Positions 1 through 6,625 of a stretch of DNA of 14,515 nucleotides are shown here, piece by piece. The notes below the pieces were generated by a model. The model had not been told where the DNA came from. It saw only the letters and a program-made list of their open reading frames with translations, and made no database searches. Every line of letters begins with the position of its first letter. The stretch's first letter is position 1. Source of the DNA: Candidatus Puniceispirillum sp. (GTDB lineage: Bacteria; Pseudomonadota; Alphaproteobacteria; Puniceispirillales; Puniceispirillaceae); contig JABJBD010000227.1 in assembly GCA_018668795.1 (NCBI GenBank), positions 1 to 14,515 of the forward strand, read 5' to 3'. The position numbers were made by a program, and so were the translations under genes.

Positions 1-1565
1 GGTGCCAAAGTCATGCGGCCAACGGCAGGCACATGACATGCCAACATTCTGTCCAGCCACGCATGGGCAGCTTTACCTGTGACACTATATTTGGCGAAAC
101 CCGATATATCCCCCAGACCGACAGAGTCACGAACCCCCCTTGCCTCGGCACCGATATATTCAAAATCGGTTGACCGGCGCCATGAAAATTCATCCTTTAC
201 CCCCTCGGGTGCGTACCATAACGGCACTTCCAACCCATAGGCGGCACCAAACTGGGCACCAGCAGCTTTTTGCCTGTCATATATGCTTGTCGTAAGCAAA
301 GGACGGCCTGCTTCCAATTCTTCATTTGGATAACGGATAGAAAAACGCCGTGAATAATTTTCACGAACACGGGCATTCGTATAGGCCATATTCGTATAAT
401 CACCGAAACGGCTAACATCCATCGCCCAGACATCAAAATCGGGATCGCCATTTACAATCCAGTTAGCAAGTGCCAGCCCAACACCACCACCCTGACTAAA
501 TCCAGCCATAACAGCACAAGCAGCCCAGTAATTTGTCATGCCTTTTATGGGTCCAACAAGCGGATTACCATCGGGGGCAAAGGTGAAAGGGCCATTGATA
601 ATCTGTTTTATGCCAGCGCGCTCAAATGCTGGAAAATGCCGAAAGCCCACTTCCAATGATGGGGCTATCCGGTCAATATCAGGTTCGAGAAGTTGATGCC
701 CAAATTCCCAGGGTGTTTCGCGTTCTGACCATGGCACACAAGCTTTTTCATAAGTTCCCATGAGCATACCGCCACGTTCCTGGCGCACATAAATTTCACC
801 ATCAAAATCAACAGCGTGAATAACTTCAGAGCCTGTTTTGGCATTTGCTTCGGCAACTTCTGGCATATCTTCAGTCAACAGATACATATGTTCCATGGCT
901 AGCACGGGTAATTCCAGCCCAACCATACGGCCCACTTCACGTGCCCATAGGCCTGCCGCATTGACGATATGCTCGGCTTTGATCGCGCCTTTGTCAGTTA
1001 TAACATTCCATGTGCCATCCGTGTCTTGTGACAGCGATTCAACCTTTGTATGGGTATAGAATTCAGCACCATTCTTGCGCGCAGATTTTGCATAGGCATG
1101 GGTGACACCATAAGGGTCAACATGTCCTTCAATTGGATCATACATAGCCCCAACAAACTGGCTTGGATCAATCAGCGGTAATAGTTCATGCGCGCGTTTA
1201 GGGGTGATGATCTCAAGATCATCCATACCAAGATATTTGCCTTTAGCATAAACCCCCTTTAGCCAGTCAAAACGTTCTTCGGTAGCAGCCAGCATGACAC
1301 CACCAGTCATATGCATGGTAATATCCTGTCCAGACAGCTGTTCGATTTCTTGATATAATTCAATCGTATATTGCTGAAGCTTGGCAACATTTGGATCGCC
1401 ATTGATCGTATGCATGCCGCCCGCCGCGTGCCATGTGGAACCAGACGTAAGTTCCGAACGTTCTAGCAGAACAACGTCACGGCATCCCAGCTTGGTCAGA
1501 TGATACAGAACCGAAGCCCCAACGACACCACCACCAATGACAACAACTTTTGCTTGTGTTTTCAT
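1..1565 (-). CDS. FAD-dependent dimethylglycine/sarcosine dehydrogenase-like protein (partial, C-terminus off left edge)
   Basis: Flavoprotein of the dimethylglycine dehydrogenase (DMGDH)/sarcosine dehydrogenase family, which oxidatively removes N-methyl groups and passes the one-carbon unit to tetrahydrofolate. The frame is open from the ATG at 1565 to the window edge, giving 521 residues of what is usually an ~800-residue protein. Residues 7-18 hold the dinucleotide-binding GGGVVGAS. Residues 42-50 read GSTWHAAGG, where His46 matches the histidine that binds FAD covalently in DMGDH and SARDH. GHVDP lies in the oxidase domain. The last residues seen (WLDRMLACHVPAVGRMTLAP) match the start of the GcvT-like folate-binding domain, so the reading frame is intact to the edge. 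An AGGA-type site lies about 12 nt before the start. It sits 37 bp downstream of the mttB-like gene on the same strand, so the two are probably co-transcribed. Substrate (dimethylglycine, sarcosine or another N-methyl amine) is inferred from context, not proven. Confidence 0.88.
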   Translation of the reverse strand, partial: MKTQAKVVVIGGGVVGASVLYHLTKLGCRDVVLLERSELTSGSTWHAAGGMHTINGDPNVAKLQQYTIELYQEIEQLSGQDITMHMTGGVMLAATEERFDWLKGVYAKGKYLGMDDLEIITPKRAHELLPLIDPSQFVGAMYDPIEGHVDPYGVTHAYAKSARKNGAEFYTHTKVESLSQDTDGTWNVITDKGAIKAEHIVNAAGLWAREVGRMVGLELPVLAMEHMYLLTEDMPEVAEANAKTGSEVIHAVDFDGEIYVRQERGGMLMGTYEKACVPWSERETPWEFGHQLLEPDIDRIAPSLEVGFRHFPAFERAGIKQIINGPFTFAPDGNPLVGPIKGMTNYWAACAVMAGFSQGGGVGLALANWIVNGDPDFDVWAMDVSRFGDYTNMAYTNARVRENYSRRFSIRYPNEELEAGRPLLTTSIYDRQKAAGAQFGAAYGLEVPLWYAPEGVKDEFSWRRSTDFEYIGAEARGVRDSVGLGDISGFAKYSVTGKAAHAWLDRMLACHVPAVGRMTLA

Positions 1566-1602
1566 GTAAAATACAATTCCTGATTATTTGTTATTATATC
1601 AT

Positions 1603-3201
1603 TTAAAAGTCTGTAGGCGCACCACCTTCAGCTTTACGTCGGTTAACAAAGGCCAGCAATTCTTCATGCCTGTCTTCAGCCATTGGCGGTGCCTGAAAAT
1701 TGGAAATGATGTCTTTAAATAGTTTGTTGGCGCGTTCAGGCGTTTCGGTCGCGCCGGCTGCTTCCCATGCTTCAAAATTACGCCAATCGCTGACAAACGG
1801 TTCATGAAATGCGGTTTGATAGCGATCTTGCGTGTGCTGGATACCGAAATAATGTCCACTTGGTCCAACTTCCTTGATAGCATCAACAGCGATGGTATCT
1901 GTGTCTGTATCCAGTAAATCAGGTTCCATATAGCGTTGGATGAGTTGTAGCATTTCACAATCCATGATGAATTTTTCCGGACTTGCGATCAGGCCGCCTT
2001 CAAGCCAGCCAGCCGCGTGGTAAACCATGTTGGTTCCTGATTGTACTGCCGACCATAGTGAGTTTGAGGTTTCCCAGATTGACTGTCCGTCCGGTACATT
2101 CGCCGCACAAACGCCAGACGCACGCATCGGCATACCGTAATATCGTGCCATTTGACCTGTTATCTGGGTCGCACGCATATATTCTGCTGTACCAAAAGCT
2201 GGTGCCCCCGATTTCATATCCACATTCGAGGTAAATGTGCCAATGACACAGGGGCAACCTGGCTTTACATATTGAAACAAAGCAATGGCGGACAAGGCTT
2301 CGGCAATTGACAAGGTCACAGCCCCCGTCATGGTGACAGGTGCCATCGCGCCCGCCAAAGTAAAGGGTGTGACCACGACCGCCTGCCCCCGCCGGATCAG
2401 GCGCAACGACCCATCAATCATCGGGTGATCGTGTTTGAGAGGCGATGTTGAATTGATATTCGTGTACATATGCGGTTTAGATTGAAATTCGTCTTCACTA
2501 AGCCCCGCAGCAATTTTGACCATCTCCATGACATCTTCGATGCGCTCTTTTCCAAGCGCATAGGCATGAACGACTTTGTCAGTCAGCATTAGCTTGTCGT
2601 AAAGCACATCAAGATGTCGAATTGAGGCGTGAATATCGACTGGTTCAACCGGATAGCCACCGATAAAATGAATACAATTAAAATATTGGGACAGTTTGAT
2701 TAAATTGGCGCATTGCTCCCTTGTACCTGGAACTTTTTGCCCAATATCAATGTCATAGTAATTTGGCGGTGAGGATACATTGCCAAAAAGGATATGATTT
2801 GCCCCAACGATGATTTCCCGATCCGAATTACGCGGCGTTATTGTGAAGTCGTTCGGTGCCTTGGCGACCATATCCATAACCCAGTCACGCCCCATCTTTA
2901 CATTGGTACCGTCAACTTTGCATCCTGCCTGTTTGAATAGTTGCTGAGCCTCTTCGTTCAGAAATTCGATACCTATGTCTTCGAGGATATGCATAGCCCC
3001 ATTATGGATAGCCATAACGCCATCTTCGGACAGGGGTTCGGTAGGATGATCCAGATTGACAGGCAGCCGCCATGGGCTTTGTTTGAGAACCACATCACCA
3101 CGGCGAACAGCATTCGCCGCCCGTCCCCCAGAACGAAGCCGACGAGTAGATTTTATAGCCCCTGATTTTGTGGTTTTGGTTACTGTTGCATTTTTACCCA
3201 T
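1603..3201 (-). CDS. Trimethylamine methyltransferase (MttB) family protein, non-pyrrolysine type
   Basis: 532 residues, close to archaeal MttB (~495) plus a basic N-terminal tail (about residues 1-35, rich in Lys/Arg). Family signature is clear: TSNVDMKSGAPAFGTAEYM at 324-342, PVTMTGAVTLSIAEALSAI at 288-306 and FGNVSSPPNYYDID near 139-152. The frame has no internal stop, so no pyrrolysine is encoded. Known non-pyrrolysine relatives (MtgB, MtpB, MtcB, MtyB) move a methyl group from quaternary amines such as glycine betaine, proline betaine or carnitine to a corrinoid protein. Trimethylamine itself is therefore an unlikely substrate. No corrinoid (MttC-like) protein or reactivase is encoded in the window. 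The gene is first in a minus-strand unit with the DMGDH-like gene and divergent from cobU. I infer a glycine betaine to dimethylglycine step feeding the next enzyme; a close relative acting on another betaine would look the same. Confidence 0.9.
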   Translation of the reverse strand: MGKNATVTKTTKSGAIKSTRRLRSGGRAANAVRRGDVVLKQSPWRLPVNLDHPTEPLSEDGVMAIHNGAMHILEDIGIEFLNEEAQQLFKQAGCKVDGTNVKMGRDWVMDMVAKAPNDFTITPRNSDREIIVGANHILFGNVSSPPNYYDIDIGQKVPGTREQCANLIKLSQYFNCIHFIGGYPVEPVDIHASIRHLDVLYDKLMLTDKVVHAYALGKERIEDVMEMVKIAAGLSEDEFQSKPHMYTNINSTSPLKHDHPMIDGSLRLIRRGQAVVVTPFTLAGAMAPVTMTGAVTLSIAEALSAIALFQYVKPGCPCVIGTFTSNVDMKSGAPAFGTAEYMRATQITGQMARYYGMPMRASGVCAANVPDGQSIWETSNSLWSAVQSGTNMVYHAAGWLEGGLIASPEKFIMDCEMLQLIQRYMEPDLLDTDTDTIAVDAIKEVGPSGHYFGIQHTQDRYQTAFHEPFVSDWRNFEAWEAAGATETPERANKLFKDIISNFQAPPMAEDRHEELLAFVNRRKAEGGAPTDF

Positions 3202-3245
3202 GATTGACTCTCACCAACTGGCAGGCATTCACTCAATCAAATAAC

Positions 3246-3272
3246 TTGATAACCGTTTAGTGTATCTGTCAA
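3246..3272 (-). promoter_or_regulatory. Candidate promoter of the mttB-like gene
   Basis: On the minus strand TTGACA (3272-3267) is followed after 15 nt by TATCAA (3251-3246), about 45 nt upstream of the mttB ATG. The -35 is perfect but the -10 is only 4 of 6 and the spacer is short, so this is tentative. A closely similar stretch occurs upstream of cbiD at 14465-14490, which strengthens the idea of a shared promoter or regulator site. Confidence 0.35.
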
Positions 3273-3276
3273 ATAT

Positions 3277-3381
3277 TTACCGATCAAAAATGACTGTTAA
3301 CTTCTGTTTTTTAGCCATTTCTGCAAAACCATCCTTCATGCGGTCGATATTGTTGTTTTGAACAGCCATCAGACACAACAT
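3277..3381 (-). CDS. Possible small ORF, 34 aa, unknown function
   Basis: A short minus-strand frame starts at ATG 3381 (or ATG 3369, giving 30 residues) and ends at TAA 3279-3277. The peptide from the second start opens MAVQNNNIDRMKDGFAEMA and ends KKQKLTVIFDR. Its composition looks protein-like: charged residues spaced as in an amphipathic helix, then a beta-like TVIF. No strong ribosome site precedes either start. It lies just upstream of the candidate mttB promoter, so it could be a leader or small regulatory peptide, a remnant of a larger gene, or chance. I do not recognise the sequence. Confidence 0.25.
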   Translation of the reverse strand: MLCLMAVQNNNIDRMKDGFAEMAKKQKLTVIFDR

Positions 3382-3427
3382 TCAAGATACACTTTTCCGC
3401 TTTCTTTAAAGTGTAACTTTCAAGATA
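3381..3427. repeat. Inverted repeat bracketed by 9-bp direct repeats
   Basis: TACACTTT (3388-3395) and AAAGTGTA (3408-3415) form a perfect 8-bp inverted repeat with a 12-nt loop. It is bracketed by two copies of TTCAAGATA at 3381-3389 and 3419-3427. A further AGTGTATCT at 3259-3267 is the reverse complement of AGATACACT at 3385-3393. The layout suggests binding sites for a regulator of one or both divergent units. There is no T-run typical of a terminator, and it sits far from any gene end. Confidence 0.5.
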
Positions 3428-3431
3428 ATCA

Positions 3432-3461
3432 TGGCCAAATTACAAGAGCAGAGTTTATAAA
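3432..3461 (+). promoter_or_regulatory. Candidate promoter of the cobUTSC operon
   Basis: TATAAA at 3456-3461 (5 of 6 to the -10 consensus) is preceded by TGGCCA at 3432-3437 (4 of 6 to -35) with an 18-nt spacer. A transcript would start near 3468 and give a leader of about 70 nt carrying the 3486-3500 palindrome. Only the -10 is persuasive. Confidence 0.3.
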
Positions 3462-3485
3462 GGCAATGCGATGATCGGATCTATC

Positions 3486-3500
3486 AAACTATGATAGTTT
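3486..3500. promoter_or_regulatory. 15-bp palindrome upstream of cobU (operator-like)
   Basis: AAACTAT-G-ATAGTTT is a perfect 7+1+7 palindrome, 39 nt before the cobU start. The one-base centre would need opening to make an RNA hairpin, so a dimeric repressor operator is the more natural reading. CTATC (3481-3485) can also pair with GATAG (3493-3497), giving an alternative small hairpin. The regulator is unknown. Confidence 0.4.
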
Positions 3501-3539
3501 TAGGTCGCATATCGAGCCAGATATTAGGATTCAGTCTAA

Positions 3540-4076
3540 ATGCCACATGATATTCATTTCTTTTTAGGTGGCGCGCGTTCTGGCAAATCCCACATTGCAG
3601 AAAATCTTGCCTTAGATAGCTATAAAGCAATCCCATCACATGATGCCCAGCTTTGTTATATTGCGACGGCGCAAGCCTTTGATGATGAGATGCAGGTACG
3701 TATCGACATACATAAGCAACGGCGTGGTGATGCGTGGAGACTTGTTGAAGCGCCCATCGATCTGGCTGACAAAATTGCCCTGTACGACAAGCCGCACACT
3801 GTCATGCTGGTTGATTGCCTGAGCGTATGGATGACGAATCTGCTGATCGGCGATCATGATATTGAGGCTGCAAGTGACAAGCTTTGCGATGGTCTGGAAA
3901 ACAGCAAAGCCACTATCATTTGTGTGGCAAGCGAAACTGGATTAGGCATTGTTCCAGATAATGCATTGTCACGACGCTTCAGGGATGAAAGCGGATTGTT
4001 AAATCAGCGTGTCGCCGCGCTGGCAGATCATGTCTATTTTGTTACAGCAGGGCTGACATCAAAACTTAAACCTTGA
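3540..4076 (+). CDS. cobU: Adenosylcobinamide kinase / adenosylcobinamide-phosphate guanylyltransferase
   Basis: Bifunctional enzyme (CobU/CobP) that phosphorylates adenosylcobinamide and then attaches GMP, making adenosylcobinamide-GDP for cobalamin assembly in the cytoplasm. The 178-residue length is normal. Visible motifs are the Walker A loop GGARSGKS (10-17), RIDIHKQRRGDAW (54-66) with His58 matching the guanylylated histidine of CobU, the Walker B-like VDCLSVWMTNLL, and the C-terminal ETGLGIVPDNALSRRFRDES block. An AGGA lies 10 nt before the chosen ATG. It is the first gene of the plus-strand run cobU-cobT-cobS-cobC, with a 42-bp gap to cobT. In alphaproteobacteria this protein is often called CobP. 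Confidence 0.95.
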   Translation: MPHDIHFFLGGARSGKSHIAENLALDSYKAIPSHDAQLCYIATAQAFDDEMQVRIDIHKQRRGDAWRLVEAPIDLADKIALYDKPHTVMLVDCLSVWMTNLLIGDHDIEAASDKLCDGLENSKATIICVASETGLGIVPDNALSRRFRDESGLLNQRVAALADHVYFVTAGLTSKLKP

Positions 4077-4118
4077 TATCAAACCTTTATTTATCACTTT
4101 TACCAATAAGAGACGTCT

Positions 4119-5132
4119 ATGATTTTTACTTCAGTTACACATGTTATCGACATCATTAATCACTTGCCCGCCGCGAACGGTCAGGTCAAAAATCAGGCCT
4201 TAGCTCGACAAAGCCAGCTTACCAAGCCACCCGGATCGCTGGGCAAGTTGGAAACGGTGGCTGTTTGGATGGCAGGTTGGCAAGGTTTAGAAAAACCCCA
4301 AATAAACAATGGCCAATGTCTGGTTTTTGCCGGAAATCATGGTGTTGTTGCGCAAAATATTTCGCCTTATCCCGCAGATGTCACCGGGCAGATGGTAGCC
4401 AATTTTGCCGCCGGTGGTGCCGCTATAAACCAACTATGTGCCGAAGCTAATCTGACATTGACAGTGACCGATATTGAGCTTGATCGGCCAACAAATGATC
4501 TGTCACAAGGCGCCGCTATGAGCGAAGCTGAAGTTCTTGAAGCAATGAATATCGGCGCGGCTCAAATTGCCGAGGATTGTGATTTTATCGTCGTTGGCGA
4601 AATGGGCATCGGCAACACAACCGCCGCCGCCGCGCTTTGTATGGCACGTTTTGGTGGCGATGCCCCGCGTTGGGTAGGGCCCGGCACAGGGCTGGATCAT
4701 GAAGGTGTTGCGCATAAAGCCAAAATTGTTGAGCAAGCGCTTAAAACACAAGGTGAAACCGATGCTAATCCGGTAGCCCTTCTGGCTGGTTTTGGTGGCC
4801 GCGAACTGGCCGCCATTGCGGGTGCTGTGCTGGCGGCACGAATGCGGTCGATACCCGTGATGCTTGATGGATTTATCAGCACCGCCGCCGCCGCCGCATT
4901 GACCGCCGATGGCAAGCTTGATGCGCTGGATCATACGGTCATCTCGCATATGTCGGGTGAGCCGGGGCATTTGCGCTTGGCTGTTGCCTTGCGTAAGCAA
5001 CCACTGATTGATCTGGGCATGCGGCTTGGCGAGGCTAGTGGCGGGGCTTTGGCGACATTGATTGTCCGCGCGGCACTGGCAACACATAATGGTATGGCAA
5101 CTTTTGCCGAGGCCGGCGTTAGCGAGGGATAA
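4119..5132 (+). CDS. cobT: Nicotinate-nucleotide--dimethylbenzimidazole phosphoribosyltransferase
   Basis: CobT (called CobU in Pseudomonas/Paracoccus naming) makes alpha-ribazole phosphate from nicotinate mononucleotide and the lower-ligand base, normally 5,6-dimethylbenzimidazole. The 337 residues carry the family blocks in order: TKPPGSLGKLE (35-45), AGNHGVVAQNISPYP (71-85), GEMGIGNTTAAAA (160-172), GPGTGLD (187-193), SGEPGHLRLA (279-288) and RLGEASGGALA, where Glu305 matches the catalytic Glu317 of Salmonella CobT. AAGAGA before the ATG is a plausible ribosome site. The stop overlaps the cobS start by one base. Two runs of GCC codons (about 4620-4636 and 4880-4897) encode alanine stretches and drive long antisense open frames that are not genes. 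Confidence 0.96.
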   Translation: MIFTSVTHVIDIINHLPAANGQVKNQALARQSQLTKPPGSLGKLETVAVWMAGWQGLEKPQINNGQCLVFAGNHGVVAQNISPYPADVTGQMVANFAAGGAAINQLCAEANLTLTVTDIELDRPTNDLSQGAAMSEAEVLEAMNIGAAQIAEDCDFIVVGEMGIGNTTAAAALCMARFGGDAPRWVGPGTGLDHEGVAHKAKIVEQALKTQGETDANPVALLAGFGGRELAAIAGAVLAARMRSIPVMLDGFISTAAAAALTADGKLDALDHTVISHMSGEPGHLRLAVALRKQPLIDLGMRLGEASGGALATLIVRAALATHNGMATFAEAGVSEG

Positions 5133-5134
5133 TG
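5124..5134 (+). promoter_or_regulatory. cobT-cobS coupling site (GAGGG plus TAATG)
   Basis: GAGGG (5124-5128) lies in the last codons of cobT, and the cobT stop TAA (5130-5132) shares its last A with the cobS ATG (5132-5134). This arrangement points to translational coupling, keeping the membrane synthase in step with its substrate-making partner. Confidence 0.6.
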
Positions 5135-5968
5135 GCAAAGGATGCGCAAAAAAAATCCATAAGCAAACAGGATTTGATGCCTTTTTCGCTGTTGGGTGAC
5201 TGCGCGTCAGCCTTTATTCTGCTTAGTCGTATTCCTGTATTCTGGTTTCGTTTCGAGACAGACAAAACGCCTAATTTCACGCGCTCTTTATGGGCATTTC
5301 CGCTAGTTGGCCTAGTTATAGGCGTGGGGGCTGGTTGTTTGTTATTGCCCCCTATTCGGGATTTTCTGCCCCCTGTGGGTGCATCTGTTCTGGCACTTGG
5401 CTTCATCGCCCTTGCCACTGGTGCATTGCATGAAGATGGTATGGCTGATGTCGCTGATGGTTTTGGAGGTGGGCAGACAGAAGCTGATAAAAGTAGGATC
5501 ATGCATGATAGCCATATCGGTTCCTATGGCGTACTTGCCCTTGTTGTGGTCAGTCTGTTTCGTGTCACGCTGTTTTTTGCGGTTAGTACCATCATTAGTG
5601 ATGGTTTGTTGCTGGTGCTGTTCATGGCAATTGCGCTGGCTGCCGCACGTGCACAGATTATTTACCAGCTATGTTTTTATCCAATCAGTCCGCATGCTAA
5701 ACTCGGAGCCATACTTGGCAGGCCTGCCGCTATTGTCGTGTTCACGGGAACAACGTTATGGGCAATACCATTATTTTATCTATTTCCGATAATACCAGCT
5801 CTTGGCGCAACTTGCGGCGCTTTGATCATGGTGCTGGGGATTGGCTATCTGGCACGACGTCAAATCTCCGGCCTTAGCGGCGACGTTATGGGCGCAAGTA
5901 TAATCGGCGCGGAAATAGGCTTTATGACTATGTTTTATGGCTTATCAACCATCAGCTTTACGGGATAA
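5132..5968 (+). CDS. cobS: Adenosylcobinamide-GDP ribazoletransferase (cobalamin synthase)
   Basis: CobS (also CobV) joins adenosylcobinamide-GDP and alpha-ribazole(-phosphate) at the inner membrane. The 278-residue protein is highly hydrophobic, with roughly six to seven membrane segments. The polar family signature HEDGMADVADGFGGG (100-114) and MHDSHIGSYG (124-133) corresponds to the acidic metal-binding loop of the family. LSGDVMGA near the C-terminus matches the second conserved loop. The N-terminal tail before the first membrane segment is basic. It overlaps cobT by one base and is followed at once by cobC. Confidence 0.95.
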   Translation: MAKDAQKKSISKQDLMPFSLLGDCASAFILLSRIPVFWFRFETDKTPNFTRSLWAFPLVGLVIGVGAGCLLLPPIRDFLPPVGASVLALGFIALATGALHEDGMADVADGFGGGQTEADKSRIMHDSHIGSYGVLALVVVSLFRVTLFFAVSTIISDGLLLVLFMAIALAAARAQIIYQLCFYPISPHAKLGAILGRPAAIVVFTGTTLWAIPLFYLFPIIPALGATCGALIMVLGIGYLARRQISGLSGDVMGASIIGAEIGFMTMFYGLSTISFTG

Positions 5969-5978
5969 TGCTAGCAAG

Positions 5979-6596
5979 ATGGATATACCTATCACCCGCT
6001 TTTATTTTGTCAGGCATGCCATGGTGCAAAAGAAATCAGACCACCTGCCGCCTCATGATCCACCAATTACCAACCAGCCTCATGATCTGACAAGTTTGAT
6101 CGAGGCGCTACCCAAGGGTGCGGACTGGCATATAAGCCCGCTTCAACGTACCCGTCAGACTGCGGATTTGCTGAAAGCACAGCTAGACCCCCAATCGACA
6201 AAAATTGAACCTGCCTTAGTTGAGCAAAGTTTTGGCACCTGGGATGAGCAACTTGTGGCTGATATTTGGAAAGAGCTTAAAGATAAACCGCGCCATAACT
6301 GGTCGTATATGACTGCGGATCGGGTCCCGCCTGGGGGTGAAAGCTTTGCCCAGCAATGTCTGCGTGTCGCGCATTGGTGCCAGCTTCAAGAACAGCAAGA
6401 GTTTTTATCACCACAAATTCTGATTACTCATGCTGGTACTATTCGCGCCATGCTTGCGCATATGCTTGATATATCGCCTGATCGTGCCTTGTCCTTTGAT
6501 GTGCCAAATCTAGGCTATTTTGAAGCACATTTGATGAATGCCAAACATGGACAGAACCATGCAGGCGGCCTATGGCAGGTGAAATCATTACCATAG
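5979..6596 (+). CDS. cobC: Histidine phosphatase family protein, probable alpha-ribazole phosphatase
   Basis: Phosphoglycerate-mutase-like phosphatase, likely removing the 5'-phosphate from alpha-ribazole phosphate or the cobalamin phosphate. I chose the ATG at 5979 (205 aa, 10 nt after cobS) because the protein then begins MDIPITRFYFVRHA, as expected for the family. An in-frame ATG at 5937 would add 14 residues, overlap cobS by 32 bp and has no ribosome site. The catalytic set is complete: Arg12-His13 in VRHA (RHA in place of the common RHG), Arg57 in SPLQRTRQTA, Glu82 in EQSFGTWDE and His151 in ITHAGTIRA. Context gives the cobalamin role, since this fold is also used by many other phosphatases. 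Confidence 0.85.
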   Translation: MDIPITRFYFVRHAMVQKKSDHLPPHDPPITNQPHDLTSLIEALPKGADWHISPLQRTRQTADLLKAQLDPQSTKIEPALVEQSFGTWDEQLVADIWKELKDKPRHNWSYMTADRVPPGGESFAQQCLRVAHWCQLQEQQEFLSPQILITHAGTIRAMLAHMLDISPDRALSFDVPNLGYFEAHLMNAKHGQNHAGGLWQVKSLP

Positions 6597-6625
6597 GATG
6601 GATATAACCCGCTGCTGGCTGGACT

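Larger units (their letters stand above)
3202..3539. other. Divergent intergenic control region between mttB-like gene and cobU
   Basis: This 338-bp AT-rich spacer separates the minus-strand methyltransferase unit from the plus-strand cob operon and must hold promoters for both. It contains a candidate minus-strand promoter (3246-3272), a possible small ORF on the minus strand (3277-3381), an inverted repeat flanked by direct repeats (3381-3427), a candidate plus-strand promoter (3432-3461) and a 15-bp palindrome (3486-3500), listed separately. I looked for a cobalamin riboswitch on both strands and did not find a convincing B12 box. Confidence 0.6.

Noticed and set aside
1599..1958. 119-codon frame within mttB on the same strand
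   Set aside because: It is an off-frame shadow of the MttB family gene, whose own frame is clearly conserved at the protein level.
1603..3201. Pyrrolysine codon in the mttB-like gene
   Set aside because: The frame is open from start to its TAA stop with no internal TAG, so the gene belongs to the pyrrolysine-free branch.
3202..3539. Cobalamin riboswitch in the mttB/cobU spacer
   Set aside because: The closest thing to a B12 box is CCTGCCA on the minus strand near 3220, only some 15-20 nt from the mttB start, without the rest of the box or the upstream conserved core.
4617..4900. GCC trinucleotide runs in cobT as repeat elements
   Set aside because: They encode short alanine runs within conserved CobT segments and are explained by codon use.
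4503..5138. 211-codon open frame antisense to cobT
   Set aside because: It mirrors a strongly recognised gene whose GCC-rich codons suppress antisense stops; its product is Cys/His/Gln-rich with no family resemblance.
5937..5978. Upstream start for cobC
   Set aside because: It would overlap cobS by 32 bp, has no ribosome site and adds residues absent from the family; the ATG at 5979 fits better.
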